64,000 nt of DNA, taken from Cyclospora cayetanensis (taxonomy: Eukaryota; Apicomplexa; Conoidasida; Eucoccidiorida; Eimeriidae). The DNA lies in the NCBI RefSeq assembly GCF_002999335.1, contig NW_020312130.1, positions 17,759 through 81,758 on the forward strand, read 5' to 3'. Shown in pieces: positions 47,150 to 60,279 of the stretch (position 1 is its first letter; each line of letters starts with the position of its first letter). The translations under genes and the position numbers were made by a program. The notes beneath the pieces are model-generated. The model did not search any database and was not told where the DNA came from. It saw only the letters and a program-made list of their open reading frames with translations.

Positions 47150-50100
47150 ACCTTCTTAGCGGCGGCTTTTGCTGGCACTGTAGAGGCTCACTGCTGCATG
47201 GCTGCAAAGGGAGTGCAGCAGCTCTCCTTTTGCCTCACGGCTCTTCATTTTGCTGCTGCTGTCTTGTAATCCTTCAAGCGCTTTTTGCGTCAGCTGGCTA
47301 TGCAGCCAGATCTGCTGCAGTTGCTGCTCCAGAAAAATGTGCGACTGCTGCAGCACAGCCTGTGCTGTGTGCCAGAGGCGCGTAAATTCTGCGGCCCGGG
47401 TGATCTGCCTGGCGGCCAGGAAAGGACCTGTTTCCCCTTTTCTGTGTCATTTTCTTAATGAATGCTGCAGCTGTGGCATCTGGAGCAGCACCTGTAACAC
47501 GAGGAGCTCTGACAGTAGCAGCGTTGGCTGCAGGTACTTCACACCACTGTTGTGAGAGCGGCTGCCTCCGTCTTCCGTGTCGCACACGGCAACAGCTGGA
47601 CTTGCATGGGTAGCAGCAGCTAGTGCTACAGTACACGCCTGTACTTCCCCCTTCTAGTGCTTTGTAGGCAGGGAGGGGGGTGCCCTTCGGTGGAGTTCCT
47701 GGCACTGCGCCAAAGACAGAGATTGCTACCTTGCGCTGTTTTCTATGGCCTCGGTGTTGTTGCTGCACCCACTGGACCTGATGCGATAGCTTTCTCACCT
47801 AGCCTCTGCCTCCTTCGCTGTAGCCTCTTTGCTGTTACGTCTGTGTTTTCTTGGTACGTGGCTCATCTTCCTCCTCCCGCGTGTATCATTGTTCTTCTTC
47901 TTTGCCCTGGTCCTTGCCCTTGGCTTTACTTTCTGCCTTGTAGCTGTGCTCGATTGACGTGTAGCCCCTTCCTGGCCCTGTCTTCCAACTAAAGAAAAGC
48001 GGTAACCATAGCAAGTATGACACCCATTTAAGCTGGCAGAGTTGATTTGCCTCTGGGGATAATAAGGGTAGCCCATTGGGCCTAAGTCGAGGCCCGACAG
48101 TTTCAATTTATGCACAGTTTCTCTGCATATTCCCGTCAATCGTCTCTCTGGTGGCACCCTGCTATCTTGCTGCCCCTTTATTGGCGCTTACACCTAACCC
48201 TGTAACTGCGTGCTTCCACTTTTTCTCTGTCTCACTCAGATGCCTGTAGCTTTCGTTCTCACGACTCCCACGCTTTGTTGCCTGTGTGTTCTCGGGTGCT
48301 ATTATTTGGAGGCACGTAGCAGGGGTCGATGACAACGCCCTATGTAATTTTGTTGGAGACACCTGGTGAAGCGCCTTCTGCAAAGTGTGTGAGCAGTCAC
48401 GGTGCATGGTGCTCGTCTCGAATGACCCTATCTTACATTGCAGCCACTCGCCGGCAGCCTTTAGTCTTAGTAGCTCACCTTTCTGGGTGATGGTGTTTGT
48501 GTACTTCGTAGCAGTTTGAAAGCTGATTGCAGACGCAGTTTTCCCTCGATTATTTGTGGCTTGTAGGAAAGAAACATTGCAGACGATAGTGCCAAGTGGG
48601 CTTTCGTATTGCATAGACTTACTATAGGGCCACTGAGCACCAGCTACCTCTCATACTCCGTTACTCTCCACCCTGCTTTACGCGTCAATGCGCCTGAGGT
48701 ACTGTAGCGGAAGCATAAGGAAATTCGACTAACAATACACTTGAGACGAACTGCAGGCAGGCAGTAGGACTGCGGATGATCGGTTGGCTATTACAGACAG
48801 CGCAGCTCTACATACTGTAGCATTAAGGACCTGTGAGTTGGTGGAGCTTCCTTCAGGTGCTTGCCCGCACACTAAGCACATGAAGAATCTGCTCGACGCG
48901 AGTCAACGGGGTGTGAGGCATAACGCTCTCCCTAAGGACTTTAAAAAAGGCCTTCCCAAAGCTAAGTAGCGCAATTATCTGTATCTTGTCAAGAACTACA
49001 TCTCACTATTCCCTTATCACCCCACAGAGTTGAAAGCTTAGAAAGAATGGCAGCTGGGGTGCATGGTGCTGCATTGAGCAATTAGAGCATTCGTACGCTG
49101 CAGGATAACTCTAAAGGCACGCATTTCATGATAAAAGAATGAACATTAGGCCGCATCCTGCAACAAATGTAATACTTATAAGGTGCTACTGAAGTGCAGC
49201 TGGGGCTACTTCAGAGAGTTGATGCGTGGTAAGGAATTACACAAGACACTGCTGGACAGTTCATACCATATAAAAGAAACAGATACCTATATACAGTGAA
49301 AGCTTTTGCAACGTAGAGACTACGCGATGTATAGATCCTCCTCATATAAGGAAAACCGTGGTTAGAAACCCATCCGGAAGATCAATAAAAATCTCTAGAG
49401 GTCAAATTCGAGCAGCTTCCCCTCACTCTTTCCCGCATCACCTAAGGGTTCTGGAATACGCGAAGACACTGTACTGCTCCACCTAAGCGTTACTTATGAA
49501 GCCATGTAGCCTTGGACTCAATACAAACTTAAAAGAAAGAATGTAGAAGCTTTTACAAAGATCTCCCAGCTTTATGTGCCCTCGGTCCTCACGGTTTTGG
49601 CGTGAGGGGAGAGGAACCGCTAAGGCACGTGCTCTTTACCCAAAAACACTTTGAAAGTTCGCAGCCAGGGAATTATGACAACCCACTACAACTGCACTTA
49701 ACGGATGAGCGGACAACAGCTATATCGAAACATTTGGTGCTCCAATCGAACAATCCATCAAAGAGCTCCGTAGAAGGACGTTTAACTCCGGAGTCAAACA
49801 AACTTAACTAGGAAGTTATTGAGTGCCCTTTCATACAATCTTCCTTTCTGTGCCCATGCCTTTCAGGGCTCTGACATGAGCGAAGAAGTTCAGCTACAGT
49901 GTGCTGCTGCTCCACCCTTTATTCACCTTCAACATTCAAGCTACATGCCTATTAAAACTAGCCCCCAAGTATCTAGCTTTGCTTCTTGCCGTATTGAGCT
50001 AGCACTATTCTGCAATGAACACGATCTAAGAGCAAGACTGAATCGTTACCTCTCTATATACTAAGGAGTAGATGTGACTAGTGTAATACATGAGGAAGGC

Positions 50101-51865
50101 TAGAACCCGCTGCACATGTGTGCTTAGCTGGTAGAGCGCGTTCAGCTACACTGAGGCACTATCTCATCATCGGCTCTAAATGCCAATGAGGCCCAGACGT
50201 ACCACAATACAGCAGTGCAACTTTGCACCCGAATTACTGTTTGCCTTTCGCATCTCCCCCTTTTCCTGTTGCTTCGTTGCATAGGATAGTTGTGCCTCTT
50301 ACACCAAGGCAAGCTCAGATGAATACACATATTGGCACATCCTCAGCTTTCTCGGCGTACTGAGATCTTGCATTTCATAGGCGCTCCACCTGCTGTACAA
50401 GCAGGTATAGTGGCTGGTTAATCATGGGAAAGTTTGGACACCCATCGAGCAATTACCCCTCGCTACATAACGATTCCATAGTTTAAAACATGCCTAATAG
50501 AGCGCAGTAGGAAAGATTCGACAACAAGCACATCCCGCCGAGGGGGCAAACTGACAAACTCGCTTTTGAAATCACTGCATCTTTTGTTGTGCCAACTTGA
50601 CAGTAGCTCTTGGTGATGCTGTATGTGCCGCTATGTCACGCAACCGCGAACTTTTAAATGCAAAAAACAGTTTCCGCCGTTTGCAGACGTGCTGTGCCCA
50701 GTGGTTTGGGATTTCATTGCCCAGCAAAGGCTTTAAAGGGAGGGGGGCCCTAGGAGTCCCTTGGAGCAAGCATAGAACGTTCAAACCACCCAGTTTGTAC
50801 CCCTTGAACTCTATGCATCTCGGTGCCTGATATGTCCAAGTTCGAGTTTGGTAATTGGCGGCAAGTTGCCTGGTGCAAGACACGACCTTGTGCTTTTTGC
50901 AAAGTACAGGCGGGGGAATGAGTGGGAGCACTAGGCCTCAATGGCTGCAGACGGAGGGCCCCACAGCCGCAGCACCTAATGCTTTAAAGCCACCAGGATC
51001 GGCTCTGACCTCGTTTAATCCCGAAATAGGTTTCAGAACCTAATTGGGGTATTGTAGCGGCTGGGGGGCCAGGTGAAAAAGGGAACTCCAGGCTGACGCT
51101 ACTGGGAAAGAGGGCTCTCGGGATCGCTCTCGCCCTCACAACGAAATAATGTCCTTACCTGGAGGTGTTTCAGCCATCGCCCCTCTTTCTGGAACTATGC
51201 AAATGCAATCAGCCACTTTTTACTGTGGTCACCGCTTGGCAACAACACCAAAATTTCATTGGTAGAGCTTGGGTTGGGAGTGTAAGCATTTCCTGCCCCT
51301 AGGTAATGCATATTGTCAACTCCTCTCATAAATCTCCTTGGATTGTTGGTCAGAAGCACCTAAAAAACCTTTAGTACGCCAGCACCCAGCAAGAAGGCTT
51401 CGGAGGCTCCCCCTAAAAGGAATCGCAGCGCTTTGTGCTGCTTGCTGCCGCTGCCGCAACATTAGCGGTCCTCTCTCTTCTGCATCGGCTTTCAAGACTA
51501 AACACAATCAGCAGCAGGTACTGCTGCTGATTGTGTTCAGGGTGGCACAGGCATTCCGAAGAACACCTTGGACAGAGATCAGTAGAGGTGAGAAGGCGTC
51601 CCTCCAAACAAATGGCCTAACCAATCATTGTCTACAGCTGATGACAGGCGCAAAGGCACGCGGATCCACCGAAAGACGCGGAGACTGATCAAGGAAGTGA
51701 CACAGCTGTAATGAGCTTGAGGGTTTCTAATAGCTGTTATCATTTTCTTTACCTCCTCATGCGTGCGTCCTCTTGTTGCCGCATGCTTCCTGGTTTGTCT
51801 GCGTCGTGTCCTCTTTGCAGAACCTCCCCTTCATCGGTCCCTCTCTCATTTGAACTTGAAGACCG
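47150..51865. other. Long intergenic region, no supported gene
   Basis: 47.15-47.6 kb keeps CAG/CTG character (probably 3' UTR of the GYF gene); from about 48 kb it becomes unique and AT-richer. The longest ATG ORF (48162-48614, minus, 150 residues) has no recognisable domain, no splice context and unremarkable composition, so I leave it uncalled. An inverted repeat lies at 51501-51537, and the last few hundred bases should contain the promoter of the oligoribonuclease gene. Confidence 0.4.
51501..51537. repeat. Short perfect inverted repeat (17-bp arms, 3-nt loop)
   Basis: AACACAATCAGCAGCAG, loop GTA, then the exact reverse complement. It lies in non-coding sequence 330 bases upstream of the oligoribonuclease start. 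If transcribed it would form a strong hairpin; the function is unknown. Confidence 0.9.
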
Positions 51866-52411
51866 ATGGGACGGCAATTCGAGCAGCCCCTTTTGTGGCT
51901 GGACTGCGAGATGACGGGGCTTGATCCTTTAAAGGATAGGATTTTGGAGATCGCATGTATATTGACGGATGGGAATCTAGAACACATGCAAGAGGGGCCC
52001 TGTATGATATTACACTGCCCGAAAGAGGAGCTTGACGAGATGAATGACTGGTGCAAGGAGCAGCACGGGAATTCAGGGTTAACGGAAGCGTGTATGCGAG
52101 CAACACTGACTGCACAAGATGCTGAGAAGCACATTATTGCCTTTCTCAAGGAAAATAACGTGGGCATGAAGGAGGCAGTGCTAGCTGGTAATTCGATCCA
52201 TATGGACAAGGAGTTCCTCAGGAGGGAGATGCCTTCTCTCTTAGAGTTCTTGCACTACCAGATATTAGATGTGTCAAGCATCAAGATCCTTGCTCAGAGG
52301 TGGTTCCCCTCGGTCGCACCCCCGCGGAAGATGTATCTGCACAGGGCCCTAGATGACATCAAGGAAAGTATTCAGGAACTGGCATATTATCGCAATAACC
52401 TATTCAAATGA
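51866..52411 (+). CDS. REXO2: Oligoribonuclease (REXO2/Orn, DEDDh exonuclease)
   Basis: It degrades 2-5 nt RNA oligomers to mononucleotides, in mitochondria and/or cytosol. Single exon, 181 residues, the usual length for bacterial Orn and the REXO2 core. Motifs: LLWLDCEMTGLDPLKDRILE (Exo I; catalytic D13 and E15), the middle AVLAGNSIHMDKEFLRREMP (Exo II; D about 113), LHYQILDVSSIKILAQRW, and MYLHRALDDIKESIQEL (Exo III; H about 158 and D about 163). All four acidic residues and the His are present, so it should be active. The ATG at 51866 gives a start only a few residues before the catalytic core, with no targeting peptide in this exon; an upstream exon carrying one cannot be excluded. No repeats or introns. 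Confidence 0.95.
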   Translation: MGRQFEQPLLWLDCEMTGLDPLKDRILEIACILTDGNLEHMQEGPCMILHCPKEELDEMNDWCKEQHGNSGLTEACMRATLTAQDAEKHIIAFLKENNVGMKEAVLAGNSIHMDKEFLRREMPSLLEFLHYQILDVSSIKILAQRWFPSVAPPRKMYLHRALDDIKESIQELAYYRNNLFK

Positions 52412-54194
52412 ATCAACAGGGGCATACCGAGGATGTACACTTCCCATGAAAGCACACAAAATCTTCGAAACCTCCCACAAATTATCGCGATGTAGGGGCA
52501 CGCAGTGTTGTGCTTTTCTTACCAAATGCACCCGGCGAGCCGCCAGAGCAGCCAGGCCATGGCTGCTATAGCAGAGTGCTGAGGAAGAACGGCGATAGGG
52601 GTATGATCTAGTGAGAGAGGGTGAGACCCCTCAAACCGGGTTAGGATGGCAACAAGAGGGAGGAATGAATCGGGATGGGGACTCCGTCATCCCCATTGGC
52701 ATCACCGCCTTATGCCCTATTGATTCGGAGGGTGGCTGGGAGAGGTGCTTGCTGCAGCACCTGTAAATCGTGGACCTTCGAGACTGTTGACGCAAATCTT
52801 CGGAAGTTTGTATCTATCTCCTTCGTGTAGCATACTTCTTTCGGTTCATCCCGAGTGGTTGAGTAACATACCTTTGTAACCCAGGAGAGACAGGCAGATC
52901 TGTTGGCTTTGCCTTGCGTTTTTTGAAGCTGCCGAGGTGTAGATAGGGACTGAGTACCTCGGGCCTTTAGACTTATGCATGCATCTGTGGAGCATTCTTG
53001 TGGGTGTGGCCGTGTGGTGCGCTGAGATGCGTTGGGTGACACACTCGTGATCACCAGGGAGTTCTCAAGGCTGGGATTTTGGATCCTGGTTTTGCAAAGC
53101 CATGCCAGTGGCCTTAAGAGCTCCCCCCCTTCCTTGCCCCCCCATTTACCCTCCATTGCAGTGCAGCCGACGGACTTGTTTGCTCTATGCAGTGGACGGG
53201 GGCCGGTGACTGACCTGCGGGGGCCTTATGAGAAGCCTCTACGTCTGGCTAATCCTACGGGCTGTGTTTGCGGTTGCTGGCTAGCCTTTTGGATTTGTCT
53301 TCGAGAAACCCACAGGCAGTGCAGTGGATTGGATTCTGTCACTTCGGCCCTCCCTTGTAGTTAGAACGAAGTGTAAGGCCTGCAGGCCTCGTATTTTTAT
53401 CTGCCTTGCTGGGCTGCTTCTCGAGTCGACGCACCAGGAAGGCTGCACACCGGTGGCTGCTCGTTGCACTGCCCCTCTTGAAGAAAAATAGAGGCTGCGA
53501 CTCTTAGAGTCTGGTGCGAGGCAACAATGGGTGCACTGGAGCAACTAGCCACAAGCTTGGGATGAGGCAGAGGCCGCGTGGAAGTGAAGACTTCCAGGTG
53601 GAACAAGGGTCACCAAGAATAGCAATGCATGTTGTGAAGTCTGGAATCCGCAGTTCGCTGATAGTTTGCTCAGTGTCTACTACACCCTGAAAGTGCATGT
53701 GTCACGAACCTTACACCTGCACGCGTTCGCCGGACAGTTGCCTGCAGTTAGCCACCAATCCGTTGCACCCTGTTTGACAAACACTTCAGCAGCTGCATGT
53801 ACAGTTGCTGCAACTACAGACGACTGTTGCAGGTGTGCGAAAAGCGGCTTCTTCGGTGGCTGGATGGCGGAGGTGGCAGTGGGCCTCCGTGCATTTGCTG
53901 CTTCCTCAAGCGCTCTACCACGGAGGGCCACTCCCCCTGCAGTTGACGGATTTGCATACCGAGCTGCTAGATGCATGCGTTTGCGCAGCTGCCATGTATG
54001 ATACCTTATGTAGCTATGGAAGGCGGCCTTTTATTTTTTGTAGGCCACACCTTGCACCAACAGCGGCAGCAGCAGGGGGACTAGGGGCTGTTAGTGAAGC
54101 AATCTATAGCATCAGAGGCTCGGTGCCGGTTCCAGGCGCTCTGGAGTAGCAGTCTAGCAAAAGAGAGCGGTAGCAGTGGTGCACCTTGGTTCCC
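52412..54194. other. Unresolved region between oligoribonuclease and RRP6
   Basis: Contains a minus-strand ATG ORF of 148 residues (52710-53156, begins MEGKWGGKEGGELL, ends APLPATLRINRA). It also contains open plus-strand frames near 53160-53270 and 53860-54149 (reads LTDLHTELLDACVCAAAMYD) that could be exons of an Ala-rich gene. None has a recognisable domain, and frames on both strands compete, so no gene is called. Confidence 0.3.
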
Positions 54195-57100
54195 TTAGAA
54201 ACCAGGAGTGGGGTTTTGCGCTAGTACAGCTGGCGCCGCTGCAGCAGTTGCTGTGCGCGTGCGTTGCCTCTTACGCCGCTTCCATTTTTGCTGGGCTATT
54301 GTGACAAGGCCTAAGGCCAAATCTGGCCCTCCGGATAGAGGACACTTTCCCTCGGTGTCGTTTGGTGTCTCCTTCTCCCCATTCGTGGGCCGCACTGCTG
54401 AGTCTACTGGTCCTGCTGCTGTTGCTACTGAGGTGGTCGCGGCATCGACACTGGTCAGACCTGACGCGACTGCAGCAGCAGCAGCTGTTGGTACTGCTTC
54501 CGGTGGAGGAGGAGGAGGGGGGTAAGCGGGGAGCAGCAAGAATTCGGAGCTAGTGGTTCTGCCCGTCTGAGGCTGCTCCGCCGGAGCTTGCAGGAGCTCA
54601 TCTCTTCTTCTTTTGCTGCGAGAGTGCAGCAGTTGGTCCCTCTCCATTTGCTGCAGTTGACTGTACACCCAACGCGCCACTTGCCGGGCCATGCGGGTGG
54701 GGATGTACGCCTGAGAAAGCCACAGAAGTAACACCGACAGGACTGAGCACTTTGAGCTGAGACGGCCTCGTAGCTGTGCTGCCCTCGCTGCTCCTCCTGC
54801 TGCTGTTGCGTTTGCCGAGGCAAATCGACTTACGTCCGCGAACGAGGGAGATGCAGCAGCACCTACTGCGACTGAAGACACACCCAAAAGCCCCGAAAGC
54901 CATGGCAAGCGAAATTTGTGGGGCATGCCCGTAAGCGCGCAGAAGAGCGACGCTACCATAGACGTCGCAGGCAGACCAAGATACGGAGAGCAGGAAACTC
55001 GCTCTACAGAAGGGTGTTAGAGGGTGTTACGAGCAGCAGGAGGCGCAGCAACGGACTCCTGAACTCCACGTCTTGCATTCGGTGAGACAGTACGGCTGAA
55101 GAAATGCGAATGACCACGGGAGACTTGAGAGCCTCCGCCCCTCCGGAGAAGAATCCTCCAACGCGCACAGGCAGCTGCTGCGGCTGGCAGGCCTTGTCAC
55201 TGGAGCTTCCGGGGGTGTTGCTCTCGTTGCTGCTGCCGTTGCTGACGTCTTCCAAGCCCTTGAAAAAACGCTGAGAGTCCTTATCCCCCACTAGGGTGTC
55301 TTGTAAGGAAGGCGCAGAAGCAGGCACTGTTTCAGCGTCGAGCAGACCTTCCTGGTCAGCGGCAGCCCCTCTGAGCACCTCGGCGGACGGTAGCAGTTCA
55401 GCGGCGTCGTCTTCTCCCGCCTGATCCTCTTCCTGTGATCGCTGCTGCTTTATCGGCTGCAGAGTCTCTTGCGACTTTGCAGGAGCAGGCGGCGCTGTGG
55501 CCCTCTCCAGCGCGGTCTGCAACAGGCGCAGCACCCATGACGCCACCAACCCCGACACGCATGCAGTTGCGTGCATGCACGCGTCCTCAGTAACAACTGT
55601 CGCCGGCAGTCCAACGGCCGGCTGGCTACATCCAATGCAACATCGATCCCAGCAGAGACTGTCCAATCGCTACTAGCTGGCTAGCTACTAGACAGCCCGC
55701 TGCACGACAAAGGCGGCTCACCTGAATAGCCTTCAGAATTTCAGGACCGTAGCGGTGAATCGCAGCCGGTGTGGGGCGGATGGCGTGACGCAGATGCACA
55801 TGCTCCAGGGGCCTCTAAAACGGCAGCAGCAAGATGGCTCATAGCAGCGAACAGAGTAGCAATGGACGCGGCTTATCCCGCAGACACGGGCAGCAGCCAC
55901 AGTACGAAGAGAAGCTGCACGGCAGTTGGAGGATTCGCTGCACGGCAGTTGGAGGGTTCGTTCGAAGGGTCTCAAGAGTCTCCTTACGCGTTGTGCAAGC
56001 AGCAAGACGCAAGCGTTGGGGAGGACCGCGTGGGGACTGACATCTCTCTTTCTGGCGACACTATCTCTCCAGGCGAGGAGTCCCTTCTGCACGGGCACCC
56101 CACATCGCAGCACAAAGCCTCGCGCCTCAGGAGCAGCAATCGCGGAAGAATAGGCGAGAGCGCACACTGTCCTCTAGCGAGAGTCAAGCATTAGAAAGAG
56201 CACCTTTCGCGCTCAAAACAAACGACCAAGGCGTGATTACACGTGAGCAACCCCAAACAGGCACAACTGCAGCCAGCAGGGGAAGCCTGCCTCACAAGAA
56301 CTGCGACGGAGAGGGGAGCAAGGGCTGTGTTGTTCCTCCTAAGCATCTGGGCAGCCTCCGCCTCCGCATCGAATGGCCCCTCCGTGTATAAAGAAAGGCA
56401 GATGTTGCGGCTCCGTTGCAGCACACCCAGCACCGCAGCCCGACCAGACTGCAGCAACAGAAACACACCACATGTCCCCGCACTGCGACCAACCCCACTC
56501 TGCGAGCACTGCTATGCTATTGCTGTGCTAAAAGGGCCTCTGTTTGCAGCTCAGTGGTGCTCCTCAGACTATCGTATTGCGATGGTGATGCCGCTGCTGA
56601 CTCTTGTGCTGCTCCAGCTGCCCTTCCTGCTACAGCTGACCGCCTGCCCCTCCTGCGACAGCAGCGGCTGCCACTGCTGGTGGTAAAGCTGCACCGACGC
56701 AGCCCCTAAGAAGCGTGACCGCTTGATCACAAGCACGGCAACCTCTTCGAAGCCCTACCCACTGCATCAGCACTTGCAGCGCCTGCTAACTGGTACTTAC
56801 AGCCGTGGGGGTGCCTAGGTCGTGGGGTGTGGTGCACCGCAAAGTGTAAATTCCTGTCCTGTAGCCGCACAAGCAGAGCGCACGAGTACAATGGTATTCG
56901 ACAGAGCAGTAGCATCAGCTGCAGTTTTGTGTATGTGTATGTACGTGTATGTCTATGTATGAGTGTATGCATGTGTGTGTGTATGTGTGTGTGTGTGTAT
57001 GTGTGTGTGCGTGTGTGTTGGATGCGTCAGCACGGCACCAGCCACCCACGCTTCTGCGTTGAATGGGGGTTAGAGGCCGAGGCAGTTTCTTGGCATCAGA

Positions 57101-60100
57101 GGTCATCAACAGTTTGTCAACAGGAAAGAGCTGACAGCGACAAAACAGCACCGGCTAAACTCTCGACAGCAACAGCGACAGTAGAAGAAAACGCACTCGT
57201 CATCCCTTGATAGGAGCTGATTCTGCATGCACTGGTAAAGATATGGAAGGTAGTGCGTGTCGGAGCGTCCGTAATTTTTCATTTCGTCGCTAAGTGGCCT
57301 AAGCACAAACGTCCCACACGAGAGCAGCAGAAGAAAGGGAATCAATAGAGGTGACAATAACTGATCTGGTGGTGGCAAATACAGCGGCAGTGCTGACGGC
57401 GGGGGGGGGGGCGATTGGGGAACGGCAGCTATTTCCAGGCACAGAAACAGCAGCTTCTAGGGGATCAAGGCTCAACAGAAATGAGGGACGCCAGCAAAGC
57501 ATCTCTGGAGAGCTGCGAGATGCTGCTGCTGCTTAAATACGCTATTATTACTAAGGAGACAATCGAACGAACGCAAAAGTGCAGCAGAAAAGCAGCCATG
57601 GCAGCTGCAGCAGCCATGAGGACAGAAAGGCCTACCTGATTCTCCAGTCCGCTAGTTGCATTTTGGTGTCTTTGCGCTTCTTGAGGTAAAAGCTGAGGAG
57701 ATTTGCTAGGGAGGCCCCACCGGGGATAGTGAGAGTCCGAGCAGCCACCGCTGTATCGAAGACGTTCACGAAGTATACGGAGAAGTCTCTCTGTAAATAG
57801 GAAGACGCAGTCAAGGGCGCACACAGACTCGGACGCGCTGATAGTTGCAGCAGAGCAAGACGGTGCGAGACAGGGAGAATGACGATGGCAAGGGCAGACA
57901 GGAAGCGGATGAAGCAGCATCGTGAGAAGCCCTCTAAATAACACAGCAGCTGGACAGACAGCAGAGCCTCCCTGCGAACCCCGGCTTGCGCCTGGTACGG
58001 GGTGACAGATGGCCGCAAGCAGGAAACAAAGTGAGCGCTTCTCAGCCACACAGAGGGGGCACGCAGAAACGCAGCTCGAGGCAGCGACGCAAAAGCGCAA
58101 AGAGGAACCGTCTCAGAGAAACGTTTGCCGGACGCCTGCGTCCACGACGCATGCACAGCCCCTCTGGAGGGCCCTCAACGCCGAAGTGCCTTGTAAGAAC
58201 AAATTTGCACACCTAGAGACCGTTGGACAAACACTACCCACCTGAAGCCAGAGGACGTCGCTTGTTGCACCGTGCATGACCTTTAGGATTTTGGGATCTG
58301 CTGTGAGTCTGTTGAGCTGCGTGAGCTCGTAAAAGAGGGAAAACGGATCGACGAGGAAGTCCTTAGGGGCCCCCGCGCTGGTGCACGTGGAGAGCTGCAA
58401 CAGGCAAACGAAGCCTTTGTAGCTCTCGTAGGAGTGATGCTCGGTATCCAGAGCGACAACGCGGTGCCGACCTGCAGAGGCGCAAAGAAAAAGCCACGCA
58501 GCTTAACGGACTTGAACACTGCACACTGCTCGAAAGGCGCTGGGAAAAAAGCCGCACAGGAGATGCAACTGCTCGCGCTGCTGCGTAAAGAGCGCCACCG
58601 GCAGGAACGGGGGAACTGGCAGCAGAAGGCGAAATAATCGGAAGGAGGCAACAACGAGGAGGCGATCCCGATAAGAACAACAGCGCCGAGAGAGAGAGAT
58701 AGAGAGAGAGAGAGAACGAGGAGCCCACCGCTGCAAAGCTCGTCGAGCATTTCTCGGAGTTGCCGCGGAGTTTCCACAATCACCAAGGGCGTCTCCTCTG
58801 TGGGGGGAGCGACAGGGGGTTCCTTCATGGAGAAGAAGTCTGCGGAGCAAGAGACGCAGCGGGGGCACACCACACCAGCGACAGACTTCAGTAGAAGCGG
58901 CTCTTCTTCGGACGCTGCCGGTGCGATTGCAGCTGCAGGAGCTGCAGCAGTCCATGCGAGGGAAGGGGGGCAGACGAGACGCTCAAGGCACAGAATCGGC
59001 AACGCCTAACACGCGATGAGAAAGCCGCTTGCTCGAGCACCGTAGAACAAGCACAACAGCCAGATACTGTACCTGCGTAGACACCCTGCTGCAACAGGTC
59101 GTTGTCTAACAGCCACTCCAGGTCCTTTAATTCTCCTTCGTACGGATGGGGTAGCGGTTCAGTGCTCTCTGCTTCGCGTTCAGCCTCTTCTTCCTGCTGC
59201 AGGCGAAGGAGCGCTTGATCGCGCTGCTTCAGCAGCAGCAGCTGCTGCTGCTGCTCCTTCTGCGTTCGGCCTGGTGAAAATTCGGCAGCGGCAGCGGCAA
59301 GCGCGTCCTCCATGATATCCTTCCGTCTTTCGATCCACAGAGCCCTTCGCCTCTGCGCGGTCAGAGTCGCCTCAGACAGAGGGTATCTTCCGTGAGGCTT
59401 TTGCTGCATTCGAGGAACAAATAGTTTGCTGTAGTTGTCGATCAGGAAGGCCCACTGGCTTTGGGGTCGGCCCTCCAGTTGTGTGAGCAACGATTCGCGA
59501 CTTCCATCGCTGCCTTTTAGCTGCTGCACCAAGGGGCTGGTACCTGATGTAATGCGCTTCTGCTTTTGCCGCCTCTGCTGTTGCAGAGTATCCTGTTGCT
59601 CCTGCTGCTGAGAGGGGGGCTGCCCAGAGGGCGCGAGCCGCATGCGTATCTTCTGTTGAGGGTTCTGCCGGTGTGCCTCTAAGGAGGCATCCACAGCCTC
59701 GAGCAGATCATCGAGCAACGCTTGCACTCCGGAGCCAATGCCTTCATGAATCTGTTGCCCGTCCTTTTGTAGGAATCCGCTGTTGCTGGCGCTGTTGCTG
59801 GTGCTGTTGCTGGTGCTGGTCAAGTTGTTGCTGCAGCTGATGGAGGCGCTTGGATCAGCGAGATCGCGGTAGAGGGCCTCTGCTCTCCTGAGAGGTGCCA
59901 AAGAAAGAGCTCCGCCCGCGCAGCCACTGGATACGTCGATCAACGCCCTCAGAGTATCTGCTGCTGCGGCTTCGGCGGCTCTACGCGCGTTGCTGTTGCT
60001 GCCGGTCTGTATGGTGTAGTCGTCGCCAACGGGGATCTTTTGCGCTGCTGCGGCGACTCCAGCAATGAGCTGCAGCAAGGATTTCAGGCTGTTCGAGCTC

Positions 60101-60279
60101 GTTGCAGAGGTCGAACAGCCGTCCGCGGAGGCCAAGGGGGGGGAAGAGGGGGGCCCAGCTGCCACCCCAAGAGCGGCGGAGGAGGAGCCCTCTGAGGTCG
60201 GCTTCTCATCAGAAGCGCTGCCAGGGGCCCCTCGCTGCTGCTGCAAATACGTGTCTACCGTGGAGAGGCAGAAGTTCAT
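54195..60279 (-). CDS. RRP6: RRP6/EXOSC10 nuclear exosome 3'-5' exonuclease
   Basis: Distributive exonuclease of the nuclear exosome (rRNA, snoRNA and mRNA processing). Exons in phase: 59073-60279 (ATG at 60279), 58729-58839, 58242-58471, 57636-57790, 57193-57298, 56296-56448, 55988-56086, 55722-55814; then 55516 downward, an exon ending at 54834, and 54195-54710 (borders partly unresolved). PMC2NT-like helices (SLKSLLQLIAGVAAAAQKIP) lie near the N-terminus. The DEDDy domain reads HRVVALDTEHHSY (D448, E450), FLVDPF, KVMHGATSDVLWLQRDF (D about 512), MQLADWRIR, NYGRSDTHYLPYLY (D581, Y584). HRDC follows: LQRSRNICLSLY, AWRDSVARKRDVSPHAVLPN, RYGPEILKAIQ. The C-terminus is acidic/Ser-rich and ends in basic KWKRRKRQRTRTAT, probably nuclear targeting and exosome-cofactor contacts. 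All catalytic residues are intact. The donor of exon 5 (GTTTTC) is weak; phase and length support it. Confidence 0.88.
56931..57019 (+). repeat. TG/TATG microsatellite in RRP6 intron
   Basis: Irregular (TG)n with TATG and TACG variants, about 90 bases, between RRP6 exons 5 and 6. Confidence 0.9.

Noticed and set aside
48162..48614. 150-residue minus-strand ATG ORF
   Set aside because: Length is possible by chance at this base composition, and nothing in it looks conserved.
50120..50140. tRNA-like box A sequence (TAGCTGGTAGAGCGCG)
   Set aside because: No matching B box or foldable cloverleaf follows.
52710..53156. 148-residue minus-strand ATG ORF
   Set aside because: No domain, no splice context and ordinary composition; an open plus-strand frame overlaps its upper end.
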